A program made the translations under genes and the position numbers. Positions 1 to 8,325 of a stretch of 9,872 nucleotides of DNA are shown here, piece after piece (the first letter of the stretch is position 1; each line of letters starts with the position of its first letter). The notes beneath the pieces were generated by a model, which was given only the letters and a program-made list of their open reading frames with translations, was not told the origin of the DNA and did not search any database. Source of the DNA: Deltaproteobacteria bacterium. GTDB lineage: Bacteria; Desulfobacterota; Desulfobacteria; Desulfobacterales; JAFDCJ01. The DNA lies in NCBI GenBank assembly GCA_024277475.1, contig JAJRVC010000477.1, positions 1 to 9,872 of the forward strand, read 5' to 3'.

Positions 1-3000
1 CTCGTCACTGCGGCCGATATGGGCGATGCCCCCACCGTGGAACCGTGAGAAGTTGCCGGTGAGAAGGTTGTTTTTAACCAGGTATCTTTTCGAGTCCTCA
101 CTCAAAGCGATGCCGCCGGCGCCCTGGAATCCACTGTTTTTGTGGATTTTATTGTAGATGAGGGCCACGTCGGTGTTCTGAAAACCGGCCGTGCGGAAGC
201 GGAAATCGTCTTCGTCGAACATCTGAAATCCGGCATCCGGCACGCCGACTGAAATACCACCGGCATAATTGCCCTGGTTGTTGGTAATGTTGTTGTTACT
301 GACCTGCAGCCCGCGGGCCCGCGCGAAGATGTAGATGCCGCCGCCGGCCTTGGAACCTGCCAGGGTGAACCCGTCGATCAGACTCTGGCCGGGTATGGCC
401 TCACCGGCCACCGGAGCACCCACGCCGTTGGCGGGGACTTTGGGTGTACCATCGGGATTGACCAGATCATCAGCCGTACCGAACCGGAAGCCGGGGTTAA
501 AGGCATTGGCCAGCGGGAGGTTCCCGAAGGCGCCGATTAAACCATCCGGAAAGAATTGCTCGCCGAAGACGATAATGGCGGGCGCCTCATTTTCCGAGAA
601 GGGGTTTTTGAGCATGAAGTTTTCCAGCGCCTGCCCGTTCAGGCCACCCTGGCTTACGGGCGGTTCGATGCGGTTGTGCCAGAAATCCAGCCGTTCGATG
701 GGAGTCGGATTCGCATTGATGAAAGTGGAACCGGGTCCGGCACCCTGCAGGCGAACCGATCTGTACATAATCACGTTTTCATTATAGGTTCCGGGCGCCA
801 CCAGGATAAGGGGTCCTACCTCATTTTCGACGTAAGGCGCGTTGGCGAGGTCATCGATGGCAGCCTGGATGGTTGGATAATGGGCCGGGTTGTCGGAAAC
901 ACGTAGGACCGTTTCATTGGCGCAGTCGATTACGTGCAGGGTGACACCCAGTTCGGCTTCGATGCCGTTATCACGTTTGACCGTGATCCGGCCGGTGGTT
1001 GTGACAGCACCGGCCGGGATGATGCCGGCCGGAACGGTGGCCGTGATCTGGCTGTTGGTCCAATCGGTTACTGTCAGCGGAATACTGTCAACCACACCGT
1101 TGCCATTGCGGTCGGCATCCTGCGGCCCGAATGGAAACGGTGTGGCCGGTTCATCGAGGGGGAAATGGGTGGCCGGCCGGGTGTAAGGATAGTTGTCCAC
1201 ATCGCCCAGGGTCACCATACCGGTTCCCTGGGATGGCCCAAAACCGTAGTCCCGGATGATCGTACGAGGTCCCGGGGTTTGAGCAGTGGGATCCCAGTCC
1301 GGGTTCAGGATTTCGGTATCGCCGGACGAGGTGATGGTAATCGTGGCCGGAAGAGCCGTCGTACAGATCATGGGGCCTGATCCGGCGCCGGCTGGGGTTG
1401 CATAAACTTCGTCAATCACCGGACCGCCATCAGCCTGGTTGGTGTCCAAACCGACCTCGGCCGTGGTAAAGGCCCCCACCGGCACCATGGGGGTATCGGT
1501 GTAAGTGGTGGTTCCGGGCTGATAGTTGAAAGTCCAGGGGGTGACGCTGAAATCCGGATTGTACCATAAGTCCAGGGTACCGTCGGGTTTTATGGGATCA
1601 TTGAGCACCATGGTAATCATATTGGGAGCGATTCCCGATGGAGACGGCACATTGATGCTGTAAGTCGAGGGAAGCAGCGCATTATAGTGACCCCATTCGT
1701 CGGCATAGACCCGGAACAGCTCGCGACCGGTCCAGTCCTTGAAAGCAACCGGGATCCAGGGGACGGCCAGTTTCTCGCCGAAGATGGGGCTGGCCTGGTT
1801 AAATTCGGCGCCCAGGTCGTTGTTGGCAAATCCGACCACGCGGGCGGCCTTGGGCACATCGGTTTTCATAAAAAAGTCTACCGCCGCATTTTTATCCTGG
1901 GCCACCCTCGTGGCCTTGCGGTCACAGTCATGAACCACGTCGCCGGCCAGGTTGGCTGCAACACCCGGGAAAAGGCTGAGTTCAGCGGGAACGGTGTAAA
2001 GATCGCCTTTGCATTTCGGCGGTTGGGCCAGCGGACTGGGGATGAAGATTTCGCCGAAGTCGACGTTTTTGTCATCAGATTTGGTGATTTGAATATGCGG
2101 CGGTGCAATGGCCTCCACAATATAGTCGCCGGATTTCAGATAGCCGGCACCTGAGTCAGGTGTGGTCTGAATAATATAATCCGCCTTGTCCGAACATGTC
2201 GCCGTATTGCAATCGACTTGCGGACCAAAGGCATAGCCGCCGTCAAAGACACCCGGACGCACCTGGTTCCAGGTACCATAACCATCGGCGCATTCCGGGA
2301 TCACCAGACCGTGAACGATGGGCAGATCCTGGACACAATTGCTGGGTTTGTTGTCGTTCCAGCTGTCGGTCCAGGCGATTTCGATGGCGTCGTGCAGGTC
2401 GAACGCGTTATTCAAGTTATGATCGACGTCTTCGGGCCCCGGAAACGGCGTAGCGGCGCTGTCGAAAGGATAGTTGTCCACATCGGCAGGGGTGAAGGTG
2501 CCTTTGGCCGGGTTCGGGTTTGGTGTATTATCACGATCGACGACCGGGTCGAAAATTCCGTTACCGTTGGTGTCCACATCTCCCGGACCGGGGAAATCAT
2601 CAAAGGGCTTGACATTGACTTCCGTGGTCTGCTGGTAGAGGTTCACCTGCACATTGGGTATACCGGGCTGCCAGGGTTCGCCGACGGCGTCCTGGGGATT
2701 GTCCTCGGCGCGGGTGGTGTCGTAGAAAACAACACCCGAGATACCGCCGTTTTCGTTAAGTTTGTAGGCCTGTTTCCCCCAGTCGATCAGATTGGTCTGG
2801 TTGAGCAACAGGTGCATGGCCTGGGTCAGGACCGGACCGGTTTCGGTTCGGTAGTCGGTCGTACTGAATTCATTGAATTCGTCGAAAGGCTGGGGTTGAA
2901 GACTTTTATTGCCGTTGGAAGGCCACACCGGCAAGAACAGATCGGCAATGAGGCCGCCGTAATCAACCGCCGTGGTCATGCTGACGGCCTTAAAGCGCGC

Positions 3001-4689
3001 AAAATCGACCTCGGCAACCAGCCATTTAAAGAAGGGAAATACCTCGCTCAAGGTATATTTGCCTGACCCGGTATCTGTTCCGGTCGCCTGGTAAATGCTG
3101 CCGTCGCGAAAACGCAGATTAACCACCTGATCGCCGATTCCCGGTTCGCCGGAGTCCTGGATACCGTTGGCGTTGATATCATGAAACACCGTACCTTCGA
3201 GGGTGCCGAACCAGCGGAATGTCAACAGATCGCCGACAACAATGTCGTCGCCCTCCCCCCCAGGCTTCGTATCGGCAGTAACCGTCACGGTATGAAAGCC
3301 GAAAAGGGCGTCCAGCGGTGAATCCCAGGTCACAATCTGATATTTGCCGGGCTTGATACCGGTAAATTCAAAATTGCCGCTTTCGTCGCAAGGCGTCACG
3401 TAAAGACCTGCGCTGGGTTTCAAGGCGTCGATGACTTCCTGAGGCGGCTCAATCGGGGGCACCAGTTCCACCTCCGCGATGAGCACTGCATCATTGAGTC
3501 CGACCCAGCACTGGTCTACGGTGACACCCGCATTCAGACCCTGGGTGTCGGGGGGACGGTCGAAATGGTTGAAACGAACCGTACCGCTGATGGTCCCGGT
3601 GCCGGCAGGATTGCCGGTGTCGTTTAACACGTTGCCCTGCAGAGCAGTTACGGGTTGACCATGGACCATCCAGGGCTCCGGATTCACCGGATCCGAGGGG
3701 GTATAATTCACGAATCCAAAAAATGCATGCCAGACACCGGTGCCGAAGCCTTCCACAAACAGTTTGGGTTCATTCGCTTTTACCCAGGCATCGATGGTCG
3801 GGGTGCCTTCAATGGTGGCTGTCTGGCTCCAATTGAGGGGTCGTCCGGTATCGTCGGCGATAGGCGCAACCATTTTGATCCCGTATTTGCCGGGGGCCAA
3901 ATTTTTAATCAGGGCTTCGCCGAGCTTGAGATTGTAAGGATTGCGATTCGCACTGGCCGGGGCATCCAGATCGTTTTGGCTGATGGTCGTAATGGCGCCG
4001 TCCCCAAGCCGGTCTACGACGGGGCCGTCGGCTGTGATAACAGGATTTCCCCATGGATCAGTGAGATAGGTGGTGCCAAGGGGATTGCCGAAGCCATCGG
4101 TCAGCATTCGTCCGCCTGAAAAATCAAAAAGATAGATACTGACGCCGCCGAGACCATCCTCGCGTTCATCCTTGGCATTGCTGATCGGATTGTGGTCGAT
4201 AAATGCAATCAGGTAAATCTGGGCGCTGGGAATCGGCATATCGTTTACGGTAACCGTCACATTGTCTTGTGCCACCGAAACAGTGGTGCCGCTCAAGGCG
4301 TATTGGGGCGGAGAGCCGGAAATCGGGTCCCCGTCGGGCATCACGGTGATAAAGTAGGGCTTGTTGCTGGCAACGGGGATCGAAACCGGCTGTGGATCCA
4401 GATTCGAACTGTGTCCCGAAGCCACCACCGGTGCGTAGCTGTTGTGGATGTCGATGCTGATGCTGGTGTTCCCCGACCCGTCGGGCACCTGACGTCCGGG
4501 AACGGTAATGTTGGTGTTGTCCTCCTCCACTATCCAGCGGTAGGCGCTCACCGGCGCTCCATCCGACCCGACCACATTCAGATTGAATGCGGCGGCATTT
4601 GTCTGGAGAAGACCTCCGATTAACAGGACAGTTATCAGAACAATCCATCGGCCCGTGTTGCCTCCTGCAGAAAATTTAAATTTTTGCAT
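1..4689 (-). CDS. Giant secreted multidomain surface protein (SdrD_B/CnaB, IPT/TIG and beta-helix domains), 3' end beyond the window
   Basis: A single frame with no stop runs from ATG at 4689 to the left edge, giving 1563 residues of an incomplete protein. AAAGGAGG lies 8 bases before the ATG. Residues 1-34 form a signal peptide (basic start, hydrophobic 15-28, cleavage probably after the alanines at 32-34). SdrD_B/CnaB-like beta-sandwich segments follow near 158-195, 365-470 (FEFTGIKPGKY at about 440-450), 498-545 (DINANGIQDSGEPGI at 504-518) and 648-690. Calcium-loop motifs of the form DxDxNxNxxxD lie at 704-714, 754-764 and 1191-1201. An IPT/TIG domain lies at about 1090-1256, and a pectate-lyase-like entry (TIQAAID, 1273-1279) leads into right-handed beta-helix repeats up to residue 1563 (NNNITNN, NNLLTGN, GGGI). 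It is probably exported and extracellular or attached to the surface, perhaps in adhesion or matrix. Enzymatic activity cannot be judged. The gene is clearly more GC-rich than the PilZ gene upstream. Reading frame certainty is high; function is inferred. Confidence 0.9.
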   Translation of the reverse strand, partial: MQKFKFSAGGNTGRWIVLITVLLIGGLLQTNAAAFNLNVVGSDGAPVSAYRWIVEEDNTNITVPGRQVPDGSGNTSISIDIHNSYAPVVASGHSSNLDPQPVSIPVASNKPYFITVMPDGDPISGSPPQYALSGTTVSVAQDNVTVTVNDMPIPSAQIYLIAFIDHNPISNAKDEREDGLGGVSIYLFDFSGGRMLTDGFGNPLGTTYLTDPWGNPVITADGPVVDRLGDGAITTISQNDLDAPASANRNPYNLKLGEALIKNLAPGKYGIKMVAPIADDTGRPLNWSQTATIEGTPTIDAWVKANEPKLFVEGFGTGVWHAFFGFVNYTPSDPVNPEPWMVHGQPVTALQGNVLNDTGNPAGTGTISGTVRFNHFDRPPDTQGLNAGVTVDQCWVGLNDAVLIAEVELVPPIEPPQEVIDALKPSAGLYVTPCDESGNFEFTGIKPGKYQIVTWDSPLDALFGFHTVTVTADTKPGGEGDDIVVGDLLTFRWFGTLEGTVFHDINANGIQDSGEPGIGDQVVNLRFRDGSIYQATGTDTGSGKYTLSEVFPFFKWLVAEVDFARFKAVSMTTAVDYGGLIADLFLPVWPSNGNKSLQPQPFDEFNEFSTTDYRTETGPVLTQAMHLLLNQTNLIDWGKQAYKLNENGGISGVVFYDTTRAEDNPQDAVGEPWQPGIPNVQVNLYQQTTEVNVKPFDDFPGPGDVDTNGNGIFDPVVDRDNTPNPNPAKGTFTPADVDNYPFDSAATPFPGPEDVDHNLNNAFDLHDAIEIAWTDSWNDNKPSNCVQDLPIVHGLVIPECADGYGTWNQVRPGVFDGGYAFGPQVDCNTATCSDKADYIIQTTPDSGAGYLKSGDYIVEAIAPPHIQITKSDDKNVDFGEIFIPSPLAQPPKCKGDLYTVPAELSLFPGVAANLAGDVVHDCDRKATRVAQDKNAAVDFFMKTDVPKAARVVGFANNDLGAEFNQASPIFGEKLAVPWIPVAFKDWTGRELFRVYADEWGHYNALLPSTYSINVPSPSGIAPNMITMVLNDPIKPDGTLDLWYNPDFSVTPWTFNYQPGTTTYTDTPMVPVGAFTTAEVGLDTNQADGGPVIDEVYATPAGAGSGPMICTTALPATITITSSGDTEILNPDWDPTAQTPGPRTIIRDYGFGPSQGTGMVTLGDVDNYPYTRPATHFPLDEPATPFPFGPQDADRNGNGVVDSIPLTVTDWTNSQITATVPAGIIPAGAVTTTGRITVKRDNGIEAELGVTLHVIDCANETVLRVSDNPAHYPTIQAAIDDLANAPYVENEVGPLILVAPGTYNENVIMYRSVRLQGAGPGSTFINANPTPIERLDFWHNRIEPPVSQGGLNGQALENFMLKNPFSENEAPAIIVFGEQFFPDGLIGAFGNLPLANAFNPGFRFGTADDLVNPDGTPKVPANGVGAPVAGEAIPGQSLIDGFTLAGSKAGGGIYIFARARGLQVSNNNITNNQGNYAGGISVGVPDAGFQMFDEDDFRFRTAGFQNTDVALIYNKIHKNSGFQGAGGIALSEDSKRYLVKNNLLTGNFSRFHGGGIAHIGRSDE

Positions 4690-4697
4690 TCTTATTT

Positions 4698-4705
4698 CCT
4701 CCTTT
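4698..4705 (-). promoter_or_regulatory. Strong Shine-Dalgarno site of the giant surface-protein gene
   Basis: The minus strand reads AAAGGAGG, a near-perfect anti-16S match, 8 bases before the ATG at 4689. It fixes the start of the giant gene, whose first residues then form a proper signal peptide. Confidence 0.85.
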
Positions 4706-4728
4706 CTCTTAAAAATATTTTATAAGAG
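4706..4728 (-). repeat. AT-rich hairpin abutting the Shine-Dalgarno site
   Basis: A 23-base near-palindrome has outer arms CTCTTA and TAAGAG, one A-A mismatch, then three more A-T pairs around a 3-base loop. It fills much of the 52-base gap between the PilZ stop codon and the giant gene and touches its ribosome binding site. No U-tract follows it on the minus strand, so it is not a typical terminator. It could be an operator, an mRNA processing or stability element, or a weak translation modulator; the role is not known. Confidence 0.5.
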
Positions 4729-4741
4729 TTGAAACTGATTT

Positions 4742-5212
4742 TCAGCGGGATGGTTCAAAATATATTTCATCATCCAGCAAATCTTCCAACTTTTCCTGTT
4801 GATCTTGGGTAAGGGTTTGGTAGGCTAAACCGCAAGTTCTGCAGCGAGAACCGCTGAAAGTACTATTTTCCGCAAGATGGCTGATGTCGTATATTATTTT
4901 GCAGGGTAATCCCGACAAATAAAATTGATTCCGCCTGACCCAGAATATGTCAATCGCGCTCCATTTTGCTCCATCGACGGCACTCGGGAAATATTCAAAT
5001 CGCAAACCATCCCTGCTGATATTATTGATTCTGGCCATTTTCGATGAATCACAACAAAAAACGAAGAGTTCATCGCTGGAAACCACATGCCGTGTAAATT
5101 GTCTACGTTCCTTCTGTGCGTTAATCATCTGGCGCAATAAACTCGAATGATAAAATTCAGAACTCTTGATGTGTCGTAAAATCGGATGCTGCACAAATGT
5201 CTGTGATTGCAT
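4742..5212 (-). CDS. PilZ-domain protein, probable cyclic-di-GMP receptor
   Basis: This 156-residue protein carries both halves of the PilZ cyclic-di-GMP signature: RxxxR at 37-41 (RQFTR) and [DN]xSxxG at 64-69 (NISRDG). Beta-strand-like segments follow, with a C-terminal stretch (CGLAYQTLTQDQQEKLEDLL, about 127-146) like the end of many small PilZ proteins. PilZ proteins bind cyclic-di-GMP and pass the signal to motility, secretion or matrix machinery; here the domain stands alone, so the partner must be another protein. No good ribosome binding site precedes the ATG at 5212. An internal ATG at 5128 (Met29, just before the KERRQFTR segment) would give a 128-residue protein with a more typical PilZ start and is an equally possible start. 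The giant secreted-protein gene follows 52 bases downstream on the same strand, which suggests co-transcription. Base composition is much more AT-rich than in that neighbour. Confidence 0.85.
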   Translation of the reverse strand: MQSQTFVQHPILRHIKSSEFYHSSLLRQMINAQKERRQFTRHVVSSDELFVFCCDSSKMARINNISRDGLRFEYFPSAVDGAKWSAIDIFWVRRNQFYLSGLPCKIIYDISHLAENSTFSGSRCRTCGLAYQTLTQDQQEKLEDLLDDEIYFEPSR

Positions 5213-5251
5213 TAATAATACTGAATTTGGGCGAGTAGTTCTGAATTTTAT
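5150..5251. repeat. 15-bp perfect inverted repeat around the PilZ gene start
   Basis: Arms at 5150-5164 (ATAAAATTCAGAACT) and 5237-5251 (AGTTCTGAATTTTAT) are exact reverse complements separated by 72 bases. The annotated PilZ ATG at 5212 lies in the loop; the alternative ATG at 5128 lies 21 bases beyond the left arm. A third partial copy (CTGAATTT) occurs at 5221-5228. No flanking target duplication was seen. It may be a regulatory operator pair or a small inserted element. Confidence 0.6.
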
Positions 5252-5328
5252 GTCTTATTTTTGGTTGAATCTGTTGCATCTTGAATTTACGCTGATCTTT
5301 GCTATAAATTTTGTAGGTTTTTTAGTTA

Positions 5329-5514
5329 GTTTCCATCCACGAAGCCTTTTTTAACCATGGGCACTGGCGTAAGTTTCCAATTCAGAAATGAGCAATTTTT
5401 TCTCTGAGCAAGGCCGTACAAGGGTTTACATTGAGACGTACTTTTCGTACTTCGCAGACGTAAACCCGCGGAGAACGCAGCTCAGAGAAAAAAGGGCCAT
5501 TTATGGATGGAAAC
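5329..5514. repeat. Nested palindromic intergenic element, about 186 bp
   Basis: Four nested dyads share one centre region. The outer arms are GTTTCCATCCA (5329-5339) and TGGATGGAAAC (5504-5514). The middle arms are TTTTTTCTCTGAGC (5396-5409) and its exact complement (5480-5493). Inside these are GGGTTTAC (5422-5429) with GTAAACCC (5460-5467), and a core GTAC-TTTTC-GTAC (5438-5450). The arms are perfect, but the spacers between them are unequal. On both strands the T-run comes first and the A-run last, the reverse of an intrinsic terminator. It looks like a REP- or MITE-like mobile repeat, or a structured RNA. No transposase or target duplication is visible. Confidence 0.65.
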
Positions 5515-5603
5515 CAGTTAACTTCGCTGCAAGTCCGCCTTCAGTTTGACGGATAAACTATTCAACGAGGACTTCGGGTCTTTAATCTATCTTCTTTGTC
5601 CTT

Positions 5604-5647
5604 AACCCTAAGCGCTGAACCCCGGAACCTCTGAACCTGAAACCTGG
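5604..5647. repeat. Degenerate AACCYBG-type short tandem units
   Basis: Units beginning AACC occur at 5604, 5618 (AACCCCG), 5626 (AACCTCT), 5634 (AACCTGA) and 5641 (AACCTGG). The last four are spaced 8, 8 and 7 bases. They resemble the variant units of the perfect heptamer array at 9761-9872 and have the same plus-strand orientation. They end 5 bases before the histidine kinase stop codon. Confidence 0.5.
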
Positions 5648-5652
5648 ATATC

Positions 5653-8139
5653 TCAGGCGGATAGTATTTCCCTTAACTTGCCGGACACCTCCCCCATCCT
5701 GTATGGTTTTGGCAAAAAACCGTCACAACCTCGTTGTAATATTTCTTGTGCCTGGCCATCCAGGCTGTGGCCACTCGAAAGGAGGACCTTCACATCTGTA
5801 TTGATTTCCTTCATTATATCATAGACTTCTCCGCCTCCCATTCCAGGCATTACCATATCCAGGATAACCATATCAATTGCGTCCTTGTTTTCTCTGTAGG
5901 CGGAGATAGCTTCTTTGCCATTCTTAGCTTCAAGTACTGAATAACCCAATTTTTCCAGTACCTTAACATTCACTTCCAATACTATTTCTTCATCGTCTAC
6001 CAGTAAAATGGTACCGCTTCCACTAACAATTTGATTGCGTGGTTCTTTTTTCCCATCGTGCTTGCCCCGGATGGCCGGTAGATAAATATTAAAGGCGGTC
6101 CCCCTTTCCTTATCCGATTCCACTTTAATATAACCACCATGATTTTCAATTATTCCATAGACGGAAGCCAAACCAAGGCCCGTTCCCCTGCCCTTTTCCT
6201 TGGTGGTAAAAAATGGATCAAAGATACGTTCCTGGATTTTCTTGTCGATTCCCGTGCCCGTGTCAGCGACCGTTAGTTTGACATAGATACCTGGTTTTGG
6301 GTTATAAATGCTGTTTTTCAGATCCTCATAAGTTACGTTCTCGCTTGTCAGGCTCAGCTTGCCACCAGCGGGCATGGCATCCGCAGCGTTTACAAAAAGA
6401 TTTAACAACACTTGTTCCATTTGTCCCCTGTCTGCCAGAATTTCATTTAAATCAGGAGAAAAATTCAGATGAATGGCAATATCTTTTCTCATTCTACCAA
6501 AGGTTTCGGAAGTTTCCTGAATAAAATCATTCGGATTAACGGGACTAACATCATATTTTCCCTCGCGAGCATATCCAAGAAGCTGACCTGTTAATTTTGA
6601 ACCGCTTTGGATCCGGTCTTCAATGCTTATCAAAGCAGCATAGCGTGGATCAGAAACATCGGTGTCCAGCAACATCAGGGAGACATTACCCTGAATCGCC
6701 ATCAGGAGGTTATTAAAGTCATGGGCGATCCCGCCGGCAAGGGTCCCGATGGCCTCAATCTTCTGGGCCATTTGAAGTTGAGCCTGAAGCTGTTTCTGTT
6801 CGCTGATGTCGCGCAAATTGATGACGCTACCCTCCGGTTTTCCGTCTCGATTGTAAAAAATGGATCCGCTGATAACGACCGGTATAATTTTACCATCCTT
6901 GGTATACCGACAAGTCTCTGTAGCACGGACATTCTTTCCAGCCATGACGGTTTCAATCATTTTCCTTGTTTCCGGCCAATTATTTTCAGGGACAAACATG
7001 TCCATTTTTTTACCCCTGCACTCTTTTAAGGTCCAACCAAATACCTCGGAAAAAGCATGGTTAAAAAAAGTTACGTTTCCCGCTACATCATAAATAGCAA
7101 CGGGGTCGGGATTTGCCTCCAGGGCAGTACGGAATCGCACTTCACTTTCCCGCAACAATTTTTCTGAACGCTTCTGCTTGGTTAAATCTATCATAATTCC
7201 CCGCAAGCCAACAGATTTGTCTTCTCGCAGAATTCGATTCGCATAAATTTTGCTGGGAAATGTTCTGCCGTCAATTCTTTGTGAGATGTATCCGACACTG
7301 CCCACTTTTTCACCCTTTAATACTTTGCCGATATTCTCCAAAGCCCTGTCCCGATCCTGCGGTGCCAGCATATCCAAGGCATTCAGACCCTTCGCCAAGT
7401 CTGCCGGAGTATAGCCGAAAAGATCAAAGGCATTCTGGTTCACAAATGTGAGCATGCCATTGCCATCCGTTTCAAACACAATTTGGGGTAAAGAGTTTGC
7501 TAATTCCTTATATTTTTCCTCACTCTCCATCAAAGCTGCTTCCGCTATCCTGTGGTGGGTAATATCACGTGCGACTCCCAAAATCGCATAAGGTTTTCCT
7601 TTTTTGTAAATCAGGGACCCTTCGGCCTCAATCCAAACGAAACCGCCATCTTTTTTCTTTAATTTAAGCGTAGTATAATGCTCTGCGCTTCCAACCCGGA
7701 TGATTTCTTCAAAAGCCTCAACCGCTTCAACAAACTGATCTTCGCCAATCAGTTCAGAGAATTTCAGTGATAAAAATTCTTCTCTGCTATAACCCAGGAG
7801 CTTTAAACACGCCTCATTCACATCCAAAAAACGGCCCTTATAATCGTGAATATATACGCACAGCAGATGCCGGTTGAACAGGGCGTTATATTTCTCCTGA
7901 CTTTCTCTTTGAGCCTCTTTCGATCGACCGAGCCGGATAATATTTCGCAAAAAGAAATAAAACAAACAAGGGGCAACAATCGATGGAATAATGGCGGAAA
8001 TAGCAATATCTCTGGTTATAATCCCGCCCCAGACACTGGAAAGAAAGACATACAAAAAAACTGAAAACGGAATTGATACAACTGAAAGCAAAAGCGTTGT
8101 CTTTATTAAACCATGTCTCAGTATTTTATTTGGCGTCAC
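5653..8139 (-). CDS. Hybrid sensor histidine kinase with three PAS domains and a C-terminal receiver
   Basis: From GTG at 8139 the protein has 828 residues. Two membrane segments (about 11-37 and 45-68) flank a short loop, so sensing is probably cytoplasmic through three PAS domains at about 80-201, 207-326 and 331-450 (each ending in a PAC-type strand such as GVARDIT and NLRDISEQ). HisKA has the phospho-accepting His473 in GGIAHDFNN. The ATPase domain shows the N-box Asn584 ([10 protein letters not shown]), the G1 box DTGTGI (626-631), the F-box DPFFTTK and the G2 box GRGTGLGL. The receiver (about 709-825) has acidic Asp715/716, phospho-accepting Asp761 ([11 protein letters not shown]), Ser788/789 and Lys811 (LPKPY). 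All key residues are present, so it should be active. GGAG sits 7 bases before the GTG. A TTG at 8190 would add 17 residues but has no ribosome binding site; an in-frame stop lies just upstream of it. No partner regulator is nearby and the signal is unknown. Confidence 0.93.
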   Translation of the reverse strand: MTPNKILRHGLIKTTLLLSVVSIPFSVFLYVFLSSVWGGIITRDIAISAIIPSIVAPCLFYFFLRNIIRLGRSKEAQRESQEKYNALFNRHLLCVYIHDYKGRFLDVNEACLKLLGYSREEFLSLKFSELIGEDQFVEAVEAFEEIIRVGSAEHYTTLKLKKKDGGFVWIEAEGSLIYKKGKPYAILGVARDITHHRIAEAALMESEEKYKELANSLPQIVFETDGNGMLTFVNQNAFDLFGYTPADLAKGLNALDMLAPQDRDRALENIGKVLKGEKVGSVGYISQRIDGRTFPSKIYANRILREDKSVGLRGIMIDLTKQKRSEKLLRESEVRFRTALEANPDPVAIYDVAGNVTFFNHAFSEVFGWTLKECRGKKMDMFVPENNWPETRKMIETVMAGKNVRATETCRYTKDGKIIPVVISGSIFYNRDGKPEGSVINLRDISEQKQLQAQLQMAQKIEAIGTLAGGIAHDFNNLLMAIQGNVSLMLLDTDVSDPRYAALISIEDRIQSGSKLTGQLLGYAREGKYDVSPVNPNDFIQETSETFGRMRKDIAIHLNFSPDLNEILADRGQMEQVLLNLFVNAADAMPAGGKLSLTSENVTYEDLKNSIYNPKPGIYVKLTVADTGTGIDKKIQERIFDPFFTTKEKGRGTGLGLASVYGIIENHGGYIKVESDKERGTAFNIYLPAIRGKHDGKKEPRNQIVSGSGTILLVDDEEIVLEVNVKVLEKLGYSVLEAKNGKEAISAYRENKDAIDMVILDMVMPGMGGGEVYDIMKEINTDVKVLLSSGHSLDGQAQEILQRGCDGFLPKPYRMGEVSGKLREILSA

Positions 8140-8146
8140 CCTGTTT

Positions 8147-8150
8147 CTCC
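8147..8150 (-). promoter_or_regulatory. Ribosome binding site deciding the kinase start
   Basis: GGAG on the minus strand lies 7 bases before GTG at 8139. The upstream TTG at 8190 is preceded only by AT-rich sequence with no purine-rich site, so this short motif favours the GTG start. Confidence 0.5.
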
Positions 8151-8325
8151 AAATCCGAACAATGCTATTTGTGTTTAAAATAAAATGCAATTGTAATTAT
8201 ATCGTCATTTAGGGGCCTAAACTTGAATCGATTGTGAACATCGATGTGCTTGGTGAGCAGAGTGAACCCCATAGTTGCATAAACAACATGGCAAAGGATG
8301 GCTAATGGTCCGAAATAAAAAATAC

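Larger units (their letters stand above)
5213..5652. other. Intergenic region between the PilZ and histidine kinase genes
   Basis: These 440 bases contain no convincing gene. They hold the right arm of the PilZ-start inverted repeat, a nested palindromic element (5329-5514), and degenerate heptamer-like units (5604-5647) just past the kinase stop codon. The remainder (about 5252-5328 and 5515-5603) shows no recognisable signal. The PilZ promoter should lie here on the minus strand, but I could not identify a clear -35/-10 pair. Confidence 0.6.

Noticed and set aside
335..1380. Several overlapping plus-strand open frames
   Set aside because: All lie opposite the beta-helix and IPT part of the giant gene. 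They result from GC-rich codons reading open on the other strand.
2218..3066. Plus-strand open frame of 282 residues
   Set aside because: It is the antisense of the giant minus-strand gene, whose frame has a signal peptide, ribosome binding site and domain motifs. The plus-strand frame has no ribosome binding site or recognisable family.
5166..5354. Plus-strand 62-residue open frame
   Set aside because: It overlaps the PilZ start on the opposite strand, has no ribosome binding site, and crosses the inverted repeat and the edge of the palindromic element.
5396..5493. Strong hairpin as a transcription terminator for the kinase
   Set aside because: On either strand the stem begins with T and ends with A, so no U-tract follows the stem. 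The spacing between the arms (70 bases) is also too long.
6607..7029. Plus-strand 140-residue open frame
   Set aside because: It is antisense to the PAS3/HisKA region of the kinase, where every catalytic motif is intact in the minus-strand frame.
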